Shown here piece after piece: positions 14,530-21,818 of a stretch of 31,324 nucleotides of DNA. The notes beneath the pieces were generated by a model that was given only the letters and a program-made list of their open reading frames with translations, did no database searches and was not told the DNA's origin. Origin of the DNA: Thermoflexus hugenholtzii JAD2 (GTDB lineage: Bacteria > Chloroflexota > Dehalococcoidia > SHYB01). Every line of letters begins with the position of its first letter. Position 1 is the first letter of the stretch. Made by a program: the position numbers and the translations under genes. Where the stretch lies: contig CAMAVV010000002.1 in NCBI GenBank assembly GCA_945861815.1, forward strand, positions 1 to 31,324. Reading direction: 5' to 3'.

Positions 14530-14991
14530 CTAGCCTTTGATCGCGGTCAGGACCTCTTCTGCATGGCCGTCGGGCTTGACCTTGAGCCAAATCTTGGCCA
14601 GCTTGCCCTTTTCGTCGATGAGGAAGGTCATGCGGAACATGCCCATATACTTTCTTCCGTAGAGGCTCTTTTCGCCCCAAGCCCCGTAGGCCGAGGCGAC
14701 TTTTGCCCCTTCGTCTGAAAGAAGCGGGAATGGCAGCGAGTACTTCCCAGCGAACTTTTGGTGCGACGCGATGCTGTCGGCGCTCACGCCAAGAACAACA
14801 GCCCCTGCTTTCTTCAGCTTGGCGTCGCTATCCCTAAAGCCGCAGGCTTCAACGGTGCAGCCGGAGGTATTGTCCTTTGGATAGAAGTAGAGGACGACTT
14901 TCTTGCCGGCTAAGCCTTTGAGCGAGACGGTTTTTCCGTCCGATGCCGGAAGAGAGAAGTCGGGAGCCTTATCGCCTTCTTTAAGAGCCAC
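14530..14991 (-). CDS. bcp: Thioredoxin-dependent peroxiredoxin, Bcp/PrxQ type
   Basis: This cytoplasmic peroxidase reduces hydrogen peroxide and organic hydroperoxides with thioredoxin-type reductants. The 153-residue protein (from the start I prefer) has peroxidatic Cys45 and resolving Cys50 in SGCTVEACGFRD, the five-residue spacing of PrxQ enzymes that form an intramolecular disulfide. YFYPKDNT and MFRMTFLIDEKGK are also typical. I prefer the GTG at 14991, since GGAGG lies five bases upstream and the resulting MALKEGDKAPDF matches the usual N-terminus; a GTG at 15003 overlaps that ribosome site. It has its own promoter, though no terminator separates it from the upstream hopanoid operon. 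Confidence 0.93.
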   Translation of the reverse strand: MALKEGDKAPDFSLPASDGKTVSLKGLAGKKVVLYFYPKDNTSGCTVEACGFRDSDAKLKKAGAVVLGVSADSIASHQKFAGKYSLPFPLLSDEGAKVASAYGAWGEKSLYGRKYMGMFRMTFLIDEKGKLAKIWLKVKPDGHAEEVLTAIKG

Positions 14992-15008
14992 GGTGTCCTC
15001 CACGATGT

Positions 15009-15025
15009 ACTAACAAAAGGTTAGT
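15009..15025. promoter_or_regulatory. Inverted repeat at the bcp transcription start
   Basis: ACTAAC and GTTAGT form a perfect 6-5-6 inverted repeat that covers the predicted start (about 15022) and first bases of the bcp transcript. It may be an operator for a stress regulator or a 5' hairpin in the mRNA. Confidence 0.45.
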
Positions 15026-15028
15026 TGC

Positions 15029-15058
15029 ATTCTAAAGAGGAGGAGTCGTCCAGGTCAA
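15029..15058 (-). promoter_or_regulatory. Promoter of bcp
   Basis: The minus strand shows TTGACC (15058-15053), an 18-bp spacer and TAGAAT (15034-15029). The -35 lies just after the stop codon of the last hopanoid-operon gene. Confidence 0.68.
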
Positions 15059-15065
15059 CAGAAGG

Positions 15066-15431
15066 CTACGCAATGCCATCGGTAAAGTCAAAGGAGAGCT
15101 GCCCAAGCCCCGCCACGATAAAGTTCATCGTTACCTTGTGCGGGCCGGCAGCGAGCGTCTTGCCGTGGACACGTATCGTCGCCTCGCGATTCATGGCCAG
15201 GCTCGCAGGGTTCTCTTTGCTCACCGATGGGAAGCTAAGGGACTTTCCATCGACCAAGAAGAAGGATTGCTCAGCGGGCAGCGCTTCGTCATCAACTTTG
15301 ATTGGCGGAAGGCCGTAGGCATAGCCGGAGCCTAGCGAGTTTTTCAGTTTGAACTCGAAGCCTTCGCCATTATTTTTCAGGCTGCCTTTCATATAGAGGC
15401 GCTTGAGCAGAAAACCGGGAACTTTGATCAT
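15066..15431 (-). CDS. Conserved-looking hypothetical protein at the end of the hopanoid operon
   Basis: I do not recognise this 121-residue protein. It starts MIKVPGFLLKRLYMKGSLK, has no signal peptide, membrane helix or cysteine, and looks strongly beta-rich with alternating hydrophobic residues (for example HKVTMNFIVAGLGQLSFDF near the end), like a small beta-sandwich or lipid-binding-type fold. It starts 15 bp after the aldolase gene and is the last gene of the leftward run from dxs. Its codon use matches its neighbours. A role related to the hopanoid or sugar genes is suggested only by position. Confidence 0.6.
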   Translation of the reverse strand: MIKVPGFLLKRLYMKGSLKNNGEGFEFKLKNSLGSGYAYGLPPIKVDDEALPAEQSFFLVDGKSLSFPSVSKENPASLAMNREATIRVHGKTLAAGPHKVTMNFIVAGLGQLSFDFTDGIA

Positions 15432-15446
15432 GGGTGCCTCAGGATG

Positions 15447-16103
15447 TTAGGAAGTTTTCGGCGACCGCATCATGGTGAACAGTTCTTTTTCAGTTGCGAT
15501 GATTTCCTCTGGAAGCAAGTGCACTTTGCCGATAAGCTTCGCAAAGACAAAGACCTTGGATGCCCGCTCAACCAGCTCGCAAACGGCGAGCGCTTCGTGG
15601 AGATCGACGCCGACGCCAACCACGCCATGATTTGCCAGAATCGCGGCGTTGCGATCGCGGAGGGCTGACGCAGCGTTGTGGGCGAGGTCCTCCGTGCTCG
15701 GGAAGGCATACTGCGTCACTCGAACCTCGCCGCCGATGGACGTGACCATCTCGTCGATGAGAGGCGGCAGCTCCAGATGCGTAACCGCAAGCACACTCGC
15801 GTAGAGGGAATGTGTGTGAACGACGGCGTTGACGTCTGCCCGTTTCTGATAGGCGGCGATGTGCATCAGGCTTTCCACGCTCGGCACCTGGTCGCCGAGC
15901 ACGGGTTCGCCGTCGAAGTCGATGACTTGGATCTGTTCCGCCGCCAGCTGGTCGTAGCGTTTTCTGCTGGGGGTGATAGCCAGCAGCCGCTCGCCGACGC
16001 GCATGCTGACATTGCCCGACGAGCCGGAGACAAGGCCCTTGCGCGCCATCTCGCGGCTCGCCTCGGCGACGGCCTCACGTTCTTTATACCACCTGGTTTC
16101 CAT
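15447..16103 (-). CDS. Class II (zinc) aldolase/adducin family protein, fuculose-phosphate aldolase-like
   Basis: The 218-residue product fits L-fuculose-1-phosphate/ribulose-5-phosphate-4-epimerase-type enzymes, which make or break a C-C bond beside a phosphorylated ketose. Motifs include the phosphate-binding GLVSGSSGNVSMR (23-35) and TPS (44-46), the catalytic-acid Glu77 in PSVESLMH, and zinc ligands H96 and H98 (VVHTHS) and H159 (LANHG). It follows the FGGY kinase by 29 bp and so probably acts on the phosphorylated product of that kinase. The substrate is unknown; the family also covers 5-deoxyribulose and methylthioribulose phosphates. A TAGAAT just before it could be an internal -10, with no good -35. 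Confidence 0.82.
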   Translation of the reverse strand: METRWYKEREAVAEASREMARKGLVSGSSGNVSMRVGERLLAITPSRKRYDQLAAEQIQVIDFDGEPVLGDQVPSVESLMHIAAYQKRADVNAVVHTHSLYASVLAVTHLELPPLIDEMVTSIGGEVRVTQYAFPSTEDLAHNAASALRDRNAAILANHGVVGVGVDLHEALAVCELVERASKVFVFAKLIGKVHLLPEEIIATEKELFTMMRSPKTS

Positions 16104-16132
16104 GCCGGTTCGATTCTAGCATCCAGGTAAGG

Positions 16133-17650
16133 CTAAAGATAGCCGGAAAAGCCATCGAGGGCCTTGGCGAGACTGCGCCACCGCTCGTAATGGTCCTGGT
16201 ATTCAAGGGCCTGCAATTTGTCCGCTTTTAGCAGGCGCTGTGTGCTCGCCATTGCGATGGAGGCGGCACGAACGTCGTGAAAGGCCCCGACGCCAACAGC
16301 CGCGCAGATCGCGGCGCCCAGGGCAGAGACGGAAGCCTCTTGCGCGACGGAGATATCCCGATTCAGCACAGCCGACAGGATGCGACAAAACTGAAGACTC
16401 CGGGTCATGCCTCCGCCTATGTGTATTGGCGTATCTGTGCGTCCTGAGAACGCTGCAAGCTGCTCCACATTGGCCCTGATGGCAAAGGCAAGGTTTTCCT
16501 GGGAGGTTCGCAGCAATCGGCCTCGGTCTGTGCCACCGATGCTGAGGGGAATCGGAAAGAGAAGGCCGCCCATCTTGGGACCGACATTGCCCATATCGGC
16601 AAGTTGAGGGCCGAGGAAGGCGGCGGCGCCATCCGACCCAGCCGGTGTACGCTTCACCAGCTCGTCTGCTTCTGCATAGCGTTTGTCATCTACGCCGCCG
16701 AGGAGCAGATCGACAAGCCAGGAATATGACGTTCCAGCGTCACCGGCATTGCTCTCAAGAACCCACGCATTCGATAGCAGGTGCAGGCCCGTCCACGCTC
16801 GCATTTTTTCATCGACCAAGGGCTTGTCGATTACCATCTGGATAGGTGCGGTCGTACCGGCCACAATCCCGATGTGCCCTAGGGATGCCACACCCATGCC
16901 CACAAGACCGCATTGTGTGTCTGGCCCAGCCGCAATCACTGGCGTGCCTGGCTTGAGGCCAGTGGCGCTTGCAGCCGCTTGCGTCACATTGCCGATGCGA
17001 GTGCCGGAGGCGACAAGAGGCGGTGTGACTGGGGGAAAGCCAAGCGAATCGAGAAGGCTTTGTGCGAGGGAGCGCGTCGAAAGATCAAGAAGGCCTAGTT
17101 CGGCAGCTGAAGAAAGTTCCATTGCCCCCATACCGCTGAGTTGAAAGGCAAGCCAGGCATCGAGGCTAAGAACGGTAGTGATTTGCTTTGTCAAAACAGG
17201 CCGCTGCTGCTGGAACCAGCGCAGTTTCGCCGGAGCAAAGAGAAGTGATGGCGTGTGCCCAGTGATTCGGTACACCTCTTCGCGGCGCGCTTCGTCGATG
17301 GCCTGACCCTCAAAGAAGGCGCGCGTATCGCTGTTGGGGCCGATATAGAGCGTCTTGCCCTTCGCATCCAAGAAGGCGATTCCCTCGCGCTGGCTCGTCG
17401 CGGCGATGGCGGCGATGTCATCGCCGGAGAGCCGTGCCTTGCGTAGTGAGGCGGCAATGAGGCCTGCGACCTGGCTCCAGAGCCGTGTTGGATTGAACTC
17501 TTTACCCAAGGGGGTGTCTTTTGGCGTGCTTGGCGTGAGCGGCGCTGAGGCAAAGCCTTTGCACCGGCCTTTCAGGTCGAAGACGGCGGCGCGCACGCTT
17601 CCGCTGCCAAGGTCAATCGCAACGATGTTAGGAGAACGTGTCTTCGCCAT
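16133..17650 (-). CDS. FGGY-family carbohydrate kinase
   Basis: This 505-residue ATP-dependent sugar kinase has the two-domain FGGY layout. The N-terminal phosphate-1 loop is AIDLGSGSVRAAVFD (11-25), SQREG is at 86-90 and GPNSDTR at 105-111. The probable catalytic base is Asp244 in AAGPDTQCGL, and there is an adenosine-binding HIGGGMTRS motif near residue 415. Family members phosphorylate glycerol, xylulose, ribulose, fuculose, erythritol or autoinducer-2; the sequence alone does not tell which. It starts one base after the dehydrogenase-like gene and precedes a class II aldolase, so a dehydrogenase-kinase-aldolase path for a sugar or polyol is suggested. Confidence 0.85.
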   Translation of the reverse strand: MAKTRSPNIVAIDLGSGSVRAAVFDLKGRCKGFASAPLTPSTPKDTPLGKEFNPTRLWSQVAGLIAASLRKARLSGDDIAAIAATSQREGIAFLDAKGKTLYIGPNSDTRAFFEGQAIDEARREEVYRITGHTPSLLFAPAKLRWFQQQRPVLTKQITTVLSLDAWLAFQLSGMGAMELSSAAELGLLDLSTRSLAQSLLDSLGFPPVTPPLVASGTRIGNVTQAAASATGLKPGTPVIAAGPDTQCGLVGMGVASLGHIGIVAGTTAPIQMVIDKPLVDEKMRAWTGLHLLSNAWVLESNAGDAGTSYSWLVDLLLGGVDDKRYAEADELVKRTPAGSDGAAAFLGPQLADMGNVGPKMGGLLFPIPLSIGGTDRGRLLRTSQENLAFAIRANVEQLAAFSGRTDTPIHIGGGMTRSLQFCRILSAVLNRDISVAQEASVSALGAAICAAVGVGAFHDVRAASIAMASTQRLLKADKLQALEYQDHYERWRSLAKALDGFSGYL

Positions 17651-17651
17651 A

Positions 17652-18671
17652 TCAGGCCGGTAGCTTCACGCGGAGTGAGGGCTCTTTAAGCACAGCGGGA
17701 TTGACGAGCCTTTTCGGCGTCTTGCCATGAAGGACAAGAAGGATGTCTTCGGCGATCATCTCCGATTGCCGCTCCACCGTCTCCTCCGTCGCGCCGCCGA
17801 TATGCGGTGTAAGCACCACGTTCTCCAGCGTCCGCAAAGGGCTGTGTTCTGGCAAAGGATGGCCGTCGAACACGTCAAGAGCGGCGCCTGCGATATGCTT
17901 TGAGTGCAGCGCTTCGATGAGCGCAGCTTCATCAACCACCCCTGGGGCGGAAGGATTGATGAGGTAGGCCGATGGCTTCATTTTTTTCAGTGCTGGCGCG
18001 CCGATCAGTCCCATCGTTTGGTCGTTCGCTGACGTATGGACAAGGACGTAGTCGGCGCGCGAAAGCAGGTCATCAAGAGTGGTGAGATGGATGCCGAGGT
18101 TCGCTGCGAGGCGAGCGTCAAGGAATGGGTCATAGGCCAGGAGGCGCATCTCCATCCCTGCGAGGCGTTTGGCAACGAGGCGGCCGATCGCTCCCAAGCC
18201 GATGACCCCAGCTGTCTTCCCCGCGATTTCAGTGCCGCGAAATTTGCGATAGCCGCCAACAGGGTCGTCCCATCCGCCGCTTTTGATGTAGGCATCGGCC
18301 TGGGGGATGCGCCGTGCAAGGCTGAGTATCAGGCCAACGGTCATTTCGGCGACGGCGACGCTATTTCTCCCAGGAGTGTTGACTACAAGGACGCCATGTT
18401 TCGTCGCAGCGTTGACATCGATATGGTTCAGCGCGTTTCTGCATATGCCGACAAGATGAAGGTCTTTTGCGGCCTCGAGGACTTCCTCGAAAACAAAGTC
18501 GGCCTCAATGACCAGGTAGCTTATGCGCTCCTTCGCAAGGCGTTGAGCGAGCTCCTCTGGATCGTAGATGCGACCAACCTCCAACCAGTTCTCATAGGTG
18601 ACGCGCATCTCCTTTCCCAGGCTCAGCAAGGGACCCTTGGCGAAAGGCGCGAGGATGAGAGCATGTTTCAT
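17652..18671 (-). CDS. D-2-hydroxyacid dehydrogenase-like protein with altered active site
   Basis: The 339-residue protein has the fold of phosphoglycerate dehydrogenase-type enzymes: GLGAIG (158-163) for NAD(H), AYDPF (179-183) at the cofactor-ribose position, and TPHIGGAT (288-295) with the catalytic His290. By motif alignment, the substrate-binding Arg of the usual NxxRG motif is Ala242 (INPSAPGVVDE), and the catalytic Glu of the usual FExEP motif is His271 (FDGHPLP). Two of three catalytic residues are thus changed, so normal hydroxyacid oxidation is doubtful. Its ATG overlaps the hpnE stop by 4 bp (ATGA), making it a translationally coupled member of the hopanoid operon. Confidence 0.8.
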   Translation of the reverse strand: MKHALILAPFAKGPLLSLGKEMRVTYENWLEVGRIYDPEELAQRLAKERISYLVIEADFVFEEVLEAAKDLHLVGICRNALNHIDVNAATKHGVLVVNTPGRNSVAVAEMTVGLILSLARRIPQADAYIKSGGWDDPVGGYRKFRGTEIAGKTAGVIGLGAIGRLVAKRLAGMEMRLLAYDPFLDARLAANLGIHLTTLDDLLSRADYVLVHTSANDQTMGLIGAPALKKMKPSAYLINPSAPGVVDEAALIEALHSKHIAGAALDVFDGHPLPEHSPLRTLENVVLTPHIGGATEETVERQSEMIAEDILLVLHGKTPKRLVNPAVLKEPSLRVKLPA

Positions 18672-20059
18672 AAGTCCTTCGCGGCCGCACGGGCGGCGAA
18701 TTGGCCGCTGCGCACCGCGCCCTCCATTGTGGAAGGCCAGTCGTTATCCGTCCACTCTCCGGCGAGGTAGAGGTTTCGCACGGGCGTGCGCACGGGCAGG
18801 CGGTATGCGGCAGAGCCGGGCGATGGTGTAAAAGTGGCGTAGCGTTCGCGAACGGCGATAAAGCGGGTGACACGGGCTTCGCGGACCCGGGGAATGGCCT
18901 TGCCAAGTTCTGCAAGGAAGAGGGCGCGCAACTCCTCCTTTGGCATATCGATGTATTTGTGCGCGCCGCTCAGCGAAAGGCTCAGATACTGCCCGTTGCT
19001 TTCTTGCGCGTCTGACATCGCCGACTTGTTGAAGACCCAATGCGCGGCGTTATCAAGGAAAGAGACGAACTCCCAGTCGGCGACTTTGCGGTCGAACCAG
19101 AAGTGAAGGTTTACGATGGGTGACATGTTTATCTTGCCGGCGCGGGAGAAAAAGTCGTGCTGGCGAAGGCCGTCCGGCAGCAACTCCAGCATCGCTTTTG
19201 GCGGCAGCGTAACGACATAGGCGTCGGCCTGCAGTGTACCCTGGCCAAAGATATCTACGCCTGTGATTCCTGTCGCATTCCCTGAGAGGCTTTGTGCCGT
19301 CCGGTCGAGCCACACCAGGCCACCCTTTCCTTTGATGTAGGCCGCGGCTTCGTCGGATAACAATTTCGACAGTGGAACTTTTGCATAGCCTATGTCGGCG
19401 CCTGAGGGATTTCGGAGCAATCCCTCTTGAAAGACCATGATCGCCTGCGACGCGCTGACGTTTTTCGCATCGTCGTTGCACGTCGGGAGGATGATAAGGT
19501 TCCAGAGCGTTTCGATGGATCGCGTACTCTGCCCCTCGGCAACAAGCCAATCATAAAAACTCCCGCCGTCTAAAGCGCGCCGCTTCTTGTACGACATGCG
19601 CTTCATCTTGAGCACAGTTCTGCCGACCCGAAGTTTGTCGCCGAGGCCGAGATGCTTATATCGCAGGAGCGATGGGACCAGGTGCAACGGCGGCGGCAGC
19701 GGCACGCGATAGATCGCGGAAGTAACTCCCCTGCCGTTCGTGACTTGCACTCGCAGTCGATTTTGGACTCGCGTCTTCTTGGCCACGTCTAACTTGTTAA
19801 GCAGCGCGACGTAGTGGGTGCAGCATTTCATGAAGACGTGCTGACCGTTATCGACCTCTGCGCCTGTCTCCTTATCGACAAAAGAAAAGGTGCGTCCGCC
19901 GAGGTAGGGGCGCTTTTCCAGAAGCGTCACGCCGTAACCGCGCTCTACAAGGTCGATGGCGGCAGAGAGCCCAGCCAGGCCGCCGCCTATGACGGCGACG
20001 CTTTTCCCGGGAGCAGATTTTTGAGCGTTGTTGCCGACCATATCGTTGTCGCGATCCAT
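18668..20059 (-). CDS. hpnE: Hydroxysqualene dehydroxylase HpnE
   Basis: HpnE is the FAD-dependent enzyme that reduces hydroxysqualene to squalene in the HpnCDE route. The 463-residue protein has an N-terminal FAD-binding VAVIGGGLAGLSAAIDLVER (21-40), LEKRPYLGGRTFSF, and a C-terminal YLAGEWTDNDWPSTMEGAVRSG that closes the FAD site, the pattern of phytoene-desaturase-like amine oxidases. Context right after hpnC and hpnD identifies it as HpnE rather than a carotenoid desaturase. Its ATG lies 73 bp inside the end of hpnD; AGGCGAGAAAGT upstream supports this start, and only one later ATG (20041) is available before the FAD motif. Confidence 0.9.
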   Translation of the reverse strand: MDRDNDMVGNNAQKSAPGKSVAVIGGGLAGLSAAIDLVERGYGVTLLEKRPYLGGRTFSFVDKETGAEVDNGQHVFMKCCTHYVALLNKLDVAKKTRVQNRLRVQVTNGRGVTSAIYRVPLPPPLHLVPSLLRYKHLGLGDKLRVGRTVLKMKRMSYKKRRALDGGSFYDWLVAEGQSTRSIETLWNLIILPTCNDDAKNVSASQAIMVFQEGLLRNPSGADIGYAKVPLSKLLSDEAAAYIKGKGGLVWLDRTAQSLSGNATGITGVDIFGQGTLQADAYVVTLPPKAMLELLPDGLRQHDFFSRAGKINMSPIVNLHFWFDRKVADWEFVSFLDNAAHWVFNKSAMSDAQESNGQYLSLSLSGAHKYIDMPKEELRALFLAELGKAIPRVREARVTRFIAVRERYATFTPSPGSAAYRLPVRTPVRNLYLAGEWTDNDWPSTMEGAVRSGQFAARAAAKDL

Positions 20060-20895
20060 ACTTTCTCGCCTGCGGAGAGTCGCGCACGTTTTGTGAAGAC
20101 GTCGTAGCCGCGAGATCCGATACGCTTGAGGACATCTGCGTAAAGGCCGCGCAGGATGGCCGGGCAGACACGCGCCCGTTTGCTGGTGATAAGCGGCAGG
20201 AGGCGTTTGCTGGCGTCCAGATGCTCTCTGGCACGTTCTGCCTGGAGGCGCATCATACTCCTGAAGGCGTCGTTGATTACTGCTCGTTGCAGGTCGCCCT
20301 CGGTATAGCCAAACTTCGCCAGTTCGTCTTGGGGAAGATAGATTCGCCCGCGCTCTGCATCCTCTTTGATATCGCGCATGATGTTGACGAGCTGCATGCC
20401 GATGCCCAGGTCTACCGCGTACTGCTCAGCCTTGGGGTCCGTGTACCCAAAGATTTTGATGCAGATAAGGCCTACGACCGACGCTACTTGGTAGCAATAG
20501 GCACGCAGCTCTTGAAAGGTCTTATACCGTGTGACCGTAAGGTCCTGCACAACGCCGTTGATGAGCTCGTCGAAGTAGGACTGAGGGATGGCGTAACGCC
20601 GGATGACGTCCGCCAGGGCGATGAAGATTAACCCCTGGGGATTGCCTGTATAGCAGTCGTGAAGTTTTTTGCGGTGCTCATCGAGCAGCGCTATCTTTTG
20701 CTCGACGGGGCGGGCTTCGTCGGAATAATCGTCGCTGGCGCGGCTAAAGGCATAGACGGCATAGATCGCCTTGCGCTGGCTTGATGGGAGCGGAAGGAAG
20801 GCATAGTAAAAATTCCCTGCTCGCCTCTTTGTCACCGCCTGGCAGTGGCGATAGGCTTCAGCAAGGCTCACTGGCTGTGTCGCGGCGCTAGCCAC
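19987..20895 (-). CDS. hpnD: Presqualene diphosphate synthase HpnD
   Basis: HpnD condenses two farnesyl diphosphates head-to-head to presqualene diphosphate, the first step of the bacterial squalene route. The 302-residue all-alpha protein has both aspartate-rich motifs: DDYSDE (55-60) within YAVYAFSRASDDYSDE, and NIMRDIKEDAERGRIYLP (171-188). The strong second motif followed by RGRIYLP, and its position between hpnC and hpnE, support HpnD rather than phytoene synthase. It begins at a GTG overlapping the hpnC stop by 8 bp, so translation is probably coupled. Confidence 0.92.
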   Translation of the reverse strand: MASAATQPVSLAEAYRHCQAVTKRRAGNFYYAFLPLPSSQRKAIYAVYAFSRASDDYSDEARPVEQKIALLDEHRKKLHDCYTGNPQGLIFIALADVIRRYAIPQSYFDELINGVVQDLTVTRYKTFQELRAYCYQVASVVGLICIKIFGYTDPKAEQYAVDLGIGMQLVNIMRDIKEDAERGRIYLPQDELAKFGYTEGDLQRAVINDAFRSMMRLQAERAREHLDASKRLLPLITSKRARVCPAILRGLYADVLKRIGSRGYDVFTKRARLSAGEKVWIATTIWSATTLKNLLPGKASPS

Positions 20896-21784
20896 GGCGC
20901 GACCCGCGAAGGAGCTTCATTGCCGCAAGCTGAGCAAAGCTGGTAAACATCATCTGGAGTTTTTTGGCCTTTGGCACGGTTGGGCGTTTGGAGAGCACGT
21001 CGTAGTCGCGCCGCTGGATTGCGTCGAGGATGGAGAGGCCGCCGTTGCTGAAGAGGCGCAGGTCGAGACGCAATTCGCCATCAACCTTCTCCACAAGCTT
21101 GAGACCCTCGTGAAATAGACCCCGCGCGCGCTCTATTTCGAACTTCAGCATCTCCCGGAAGTTGTCATTGAAAAGGCTCTTGTGTAGATCAGCCTCGCTG
21201 TAGCTGAAGCGCGTCATATCCTCGAGGGGGATGTAGATCCGGCCCATAGCAAGGTCGCGCTTCACGTCCTGCCAAAAGTTGGCGAGTTGGAGGGCGATGC
21301 ACGTTGCGTCTGAGAGCTTGCTGCGCTCCTCGTCGCCGTAGCCGAAGACATGCAAGACCATCCTGCCCACAGGCGTGGCTGAGTGCTCGCAATAGTGCAG
21401 CACATCTTGATAGGTGGCGTAGCGCGTGTTGCGTTGGTCCATGCGGTTCGCCTCGATGAGCCGGAGAAAGAGGTCTATCGGCATCTGATGGCGCTGGATT
21501 GTGGCCTGGAGCGCTTGCAGATAGGGATGCTCCGGCTTGCCCGTGTAGCACCGGCGCAGGTCGGCCTCCCAGGCATCGAGGAGGGCAAGGCGGTCGCCCT
21601 TTGCCTCATCGCCCAGGTCGTCCGTGTAGCGGCAGAAGGCGTAGACGGCATACATCGAGGGGCGGAGGCGCTTGGGCAAGAACCAGGAGACAACGGTGAA
21701 GTTTTCGTAATGCGATTTGGCGAGGCGTTCGCATGCAGCAAAGGCTTCGCTCACGTCGGCGGTGCGGGTCAGCATTTGTGTCAT
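20888..21784 (-). CDS. hpnC: Hydroxysqualene synthase HpnC
   Basis: HpnC converts presqualene diphosphate to hydroxysqualene, which HpnE then reduces. The 298-residue squalene/phytoene-synthase-family protein has YAVYAFCRYTDDLGDE (45-60) and QLANFWQDVKRDLAMGRIYIP; the NFWQD form of the second motif is typical of HpnC. The frame stays open for 44 more codons to 21916, overlapping ispG. I chose the ATG at 21784 because the preceding residues are Arg/Ser/Pro-rich shadow of ispG and the family starts near here. That leaves 34 bp after ispG, with GGGG nine bases upstream. Confidence 0.9.
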   Translation of the reverse strand: MTQMLTRTADVSEAFAACERLAKSHYENFTVVSWFLPKRLRPSMYAVYAFCRYTDDLGDEAKGDRLALLDAWEADLRRCYTGKPEHPYLQALQATIQRHQMPIDLFLRLIEANRMDQRNTRYATYQDVLHYCEHSATPVGRMVLHVFGYGDEERSKLSDATCIALQLANFWQDVKRDLAMGRIYIPLEDMTRFSYSEADLHKSLFNDNFREMLKFEIERARGLFHEGLKLVEKVDGELRLDLRLFSNGGLSILDAIQRRDYDVLSKRPTVPKAKKLQMMFTSFAQLAAMKLLRGSRRG

Positions 21785-21818
21785 CGCGCCCATCCCCACG
21801 GCAGGCGAAGGCCCAAGC

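Noticed and set aside
16101..16144. Possible tRNA T-arm-like sequence (GGTTCGATTC) and GGCTA/TAGCC hairpin before the aldolase gene
   Set aside because: No acceptor stem, anticodon arm or D-arm can be built around it. The hairpin is only 5 bp and has no T-tract.
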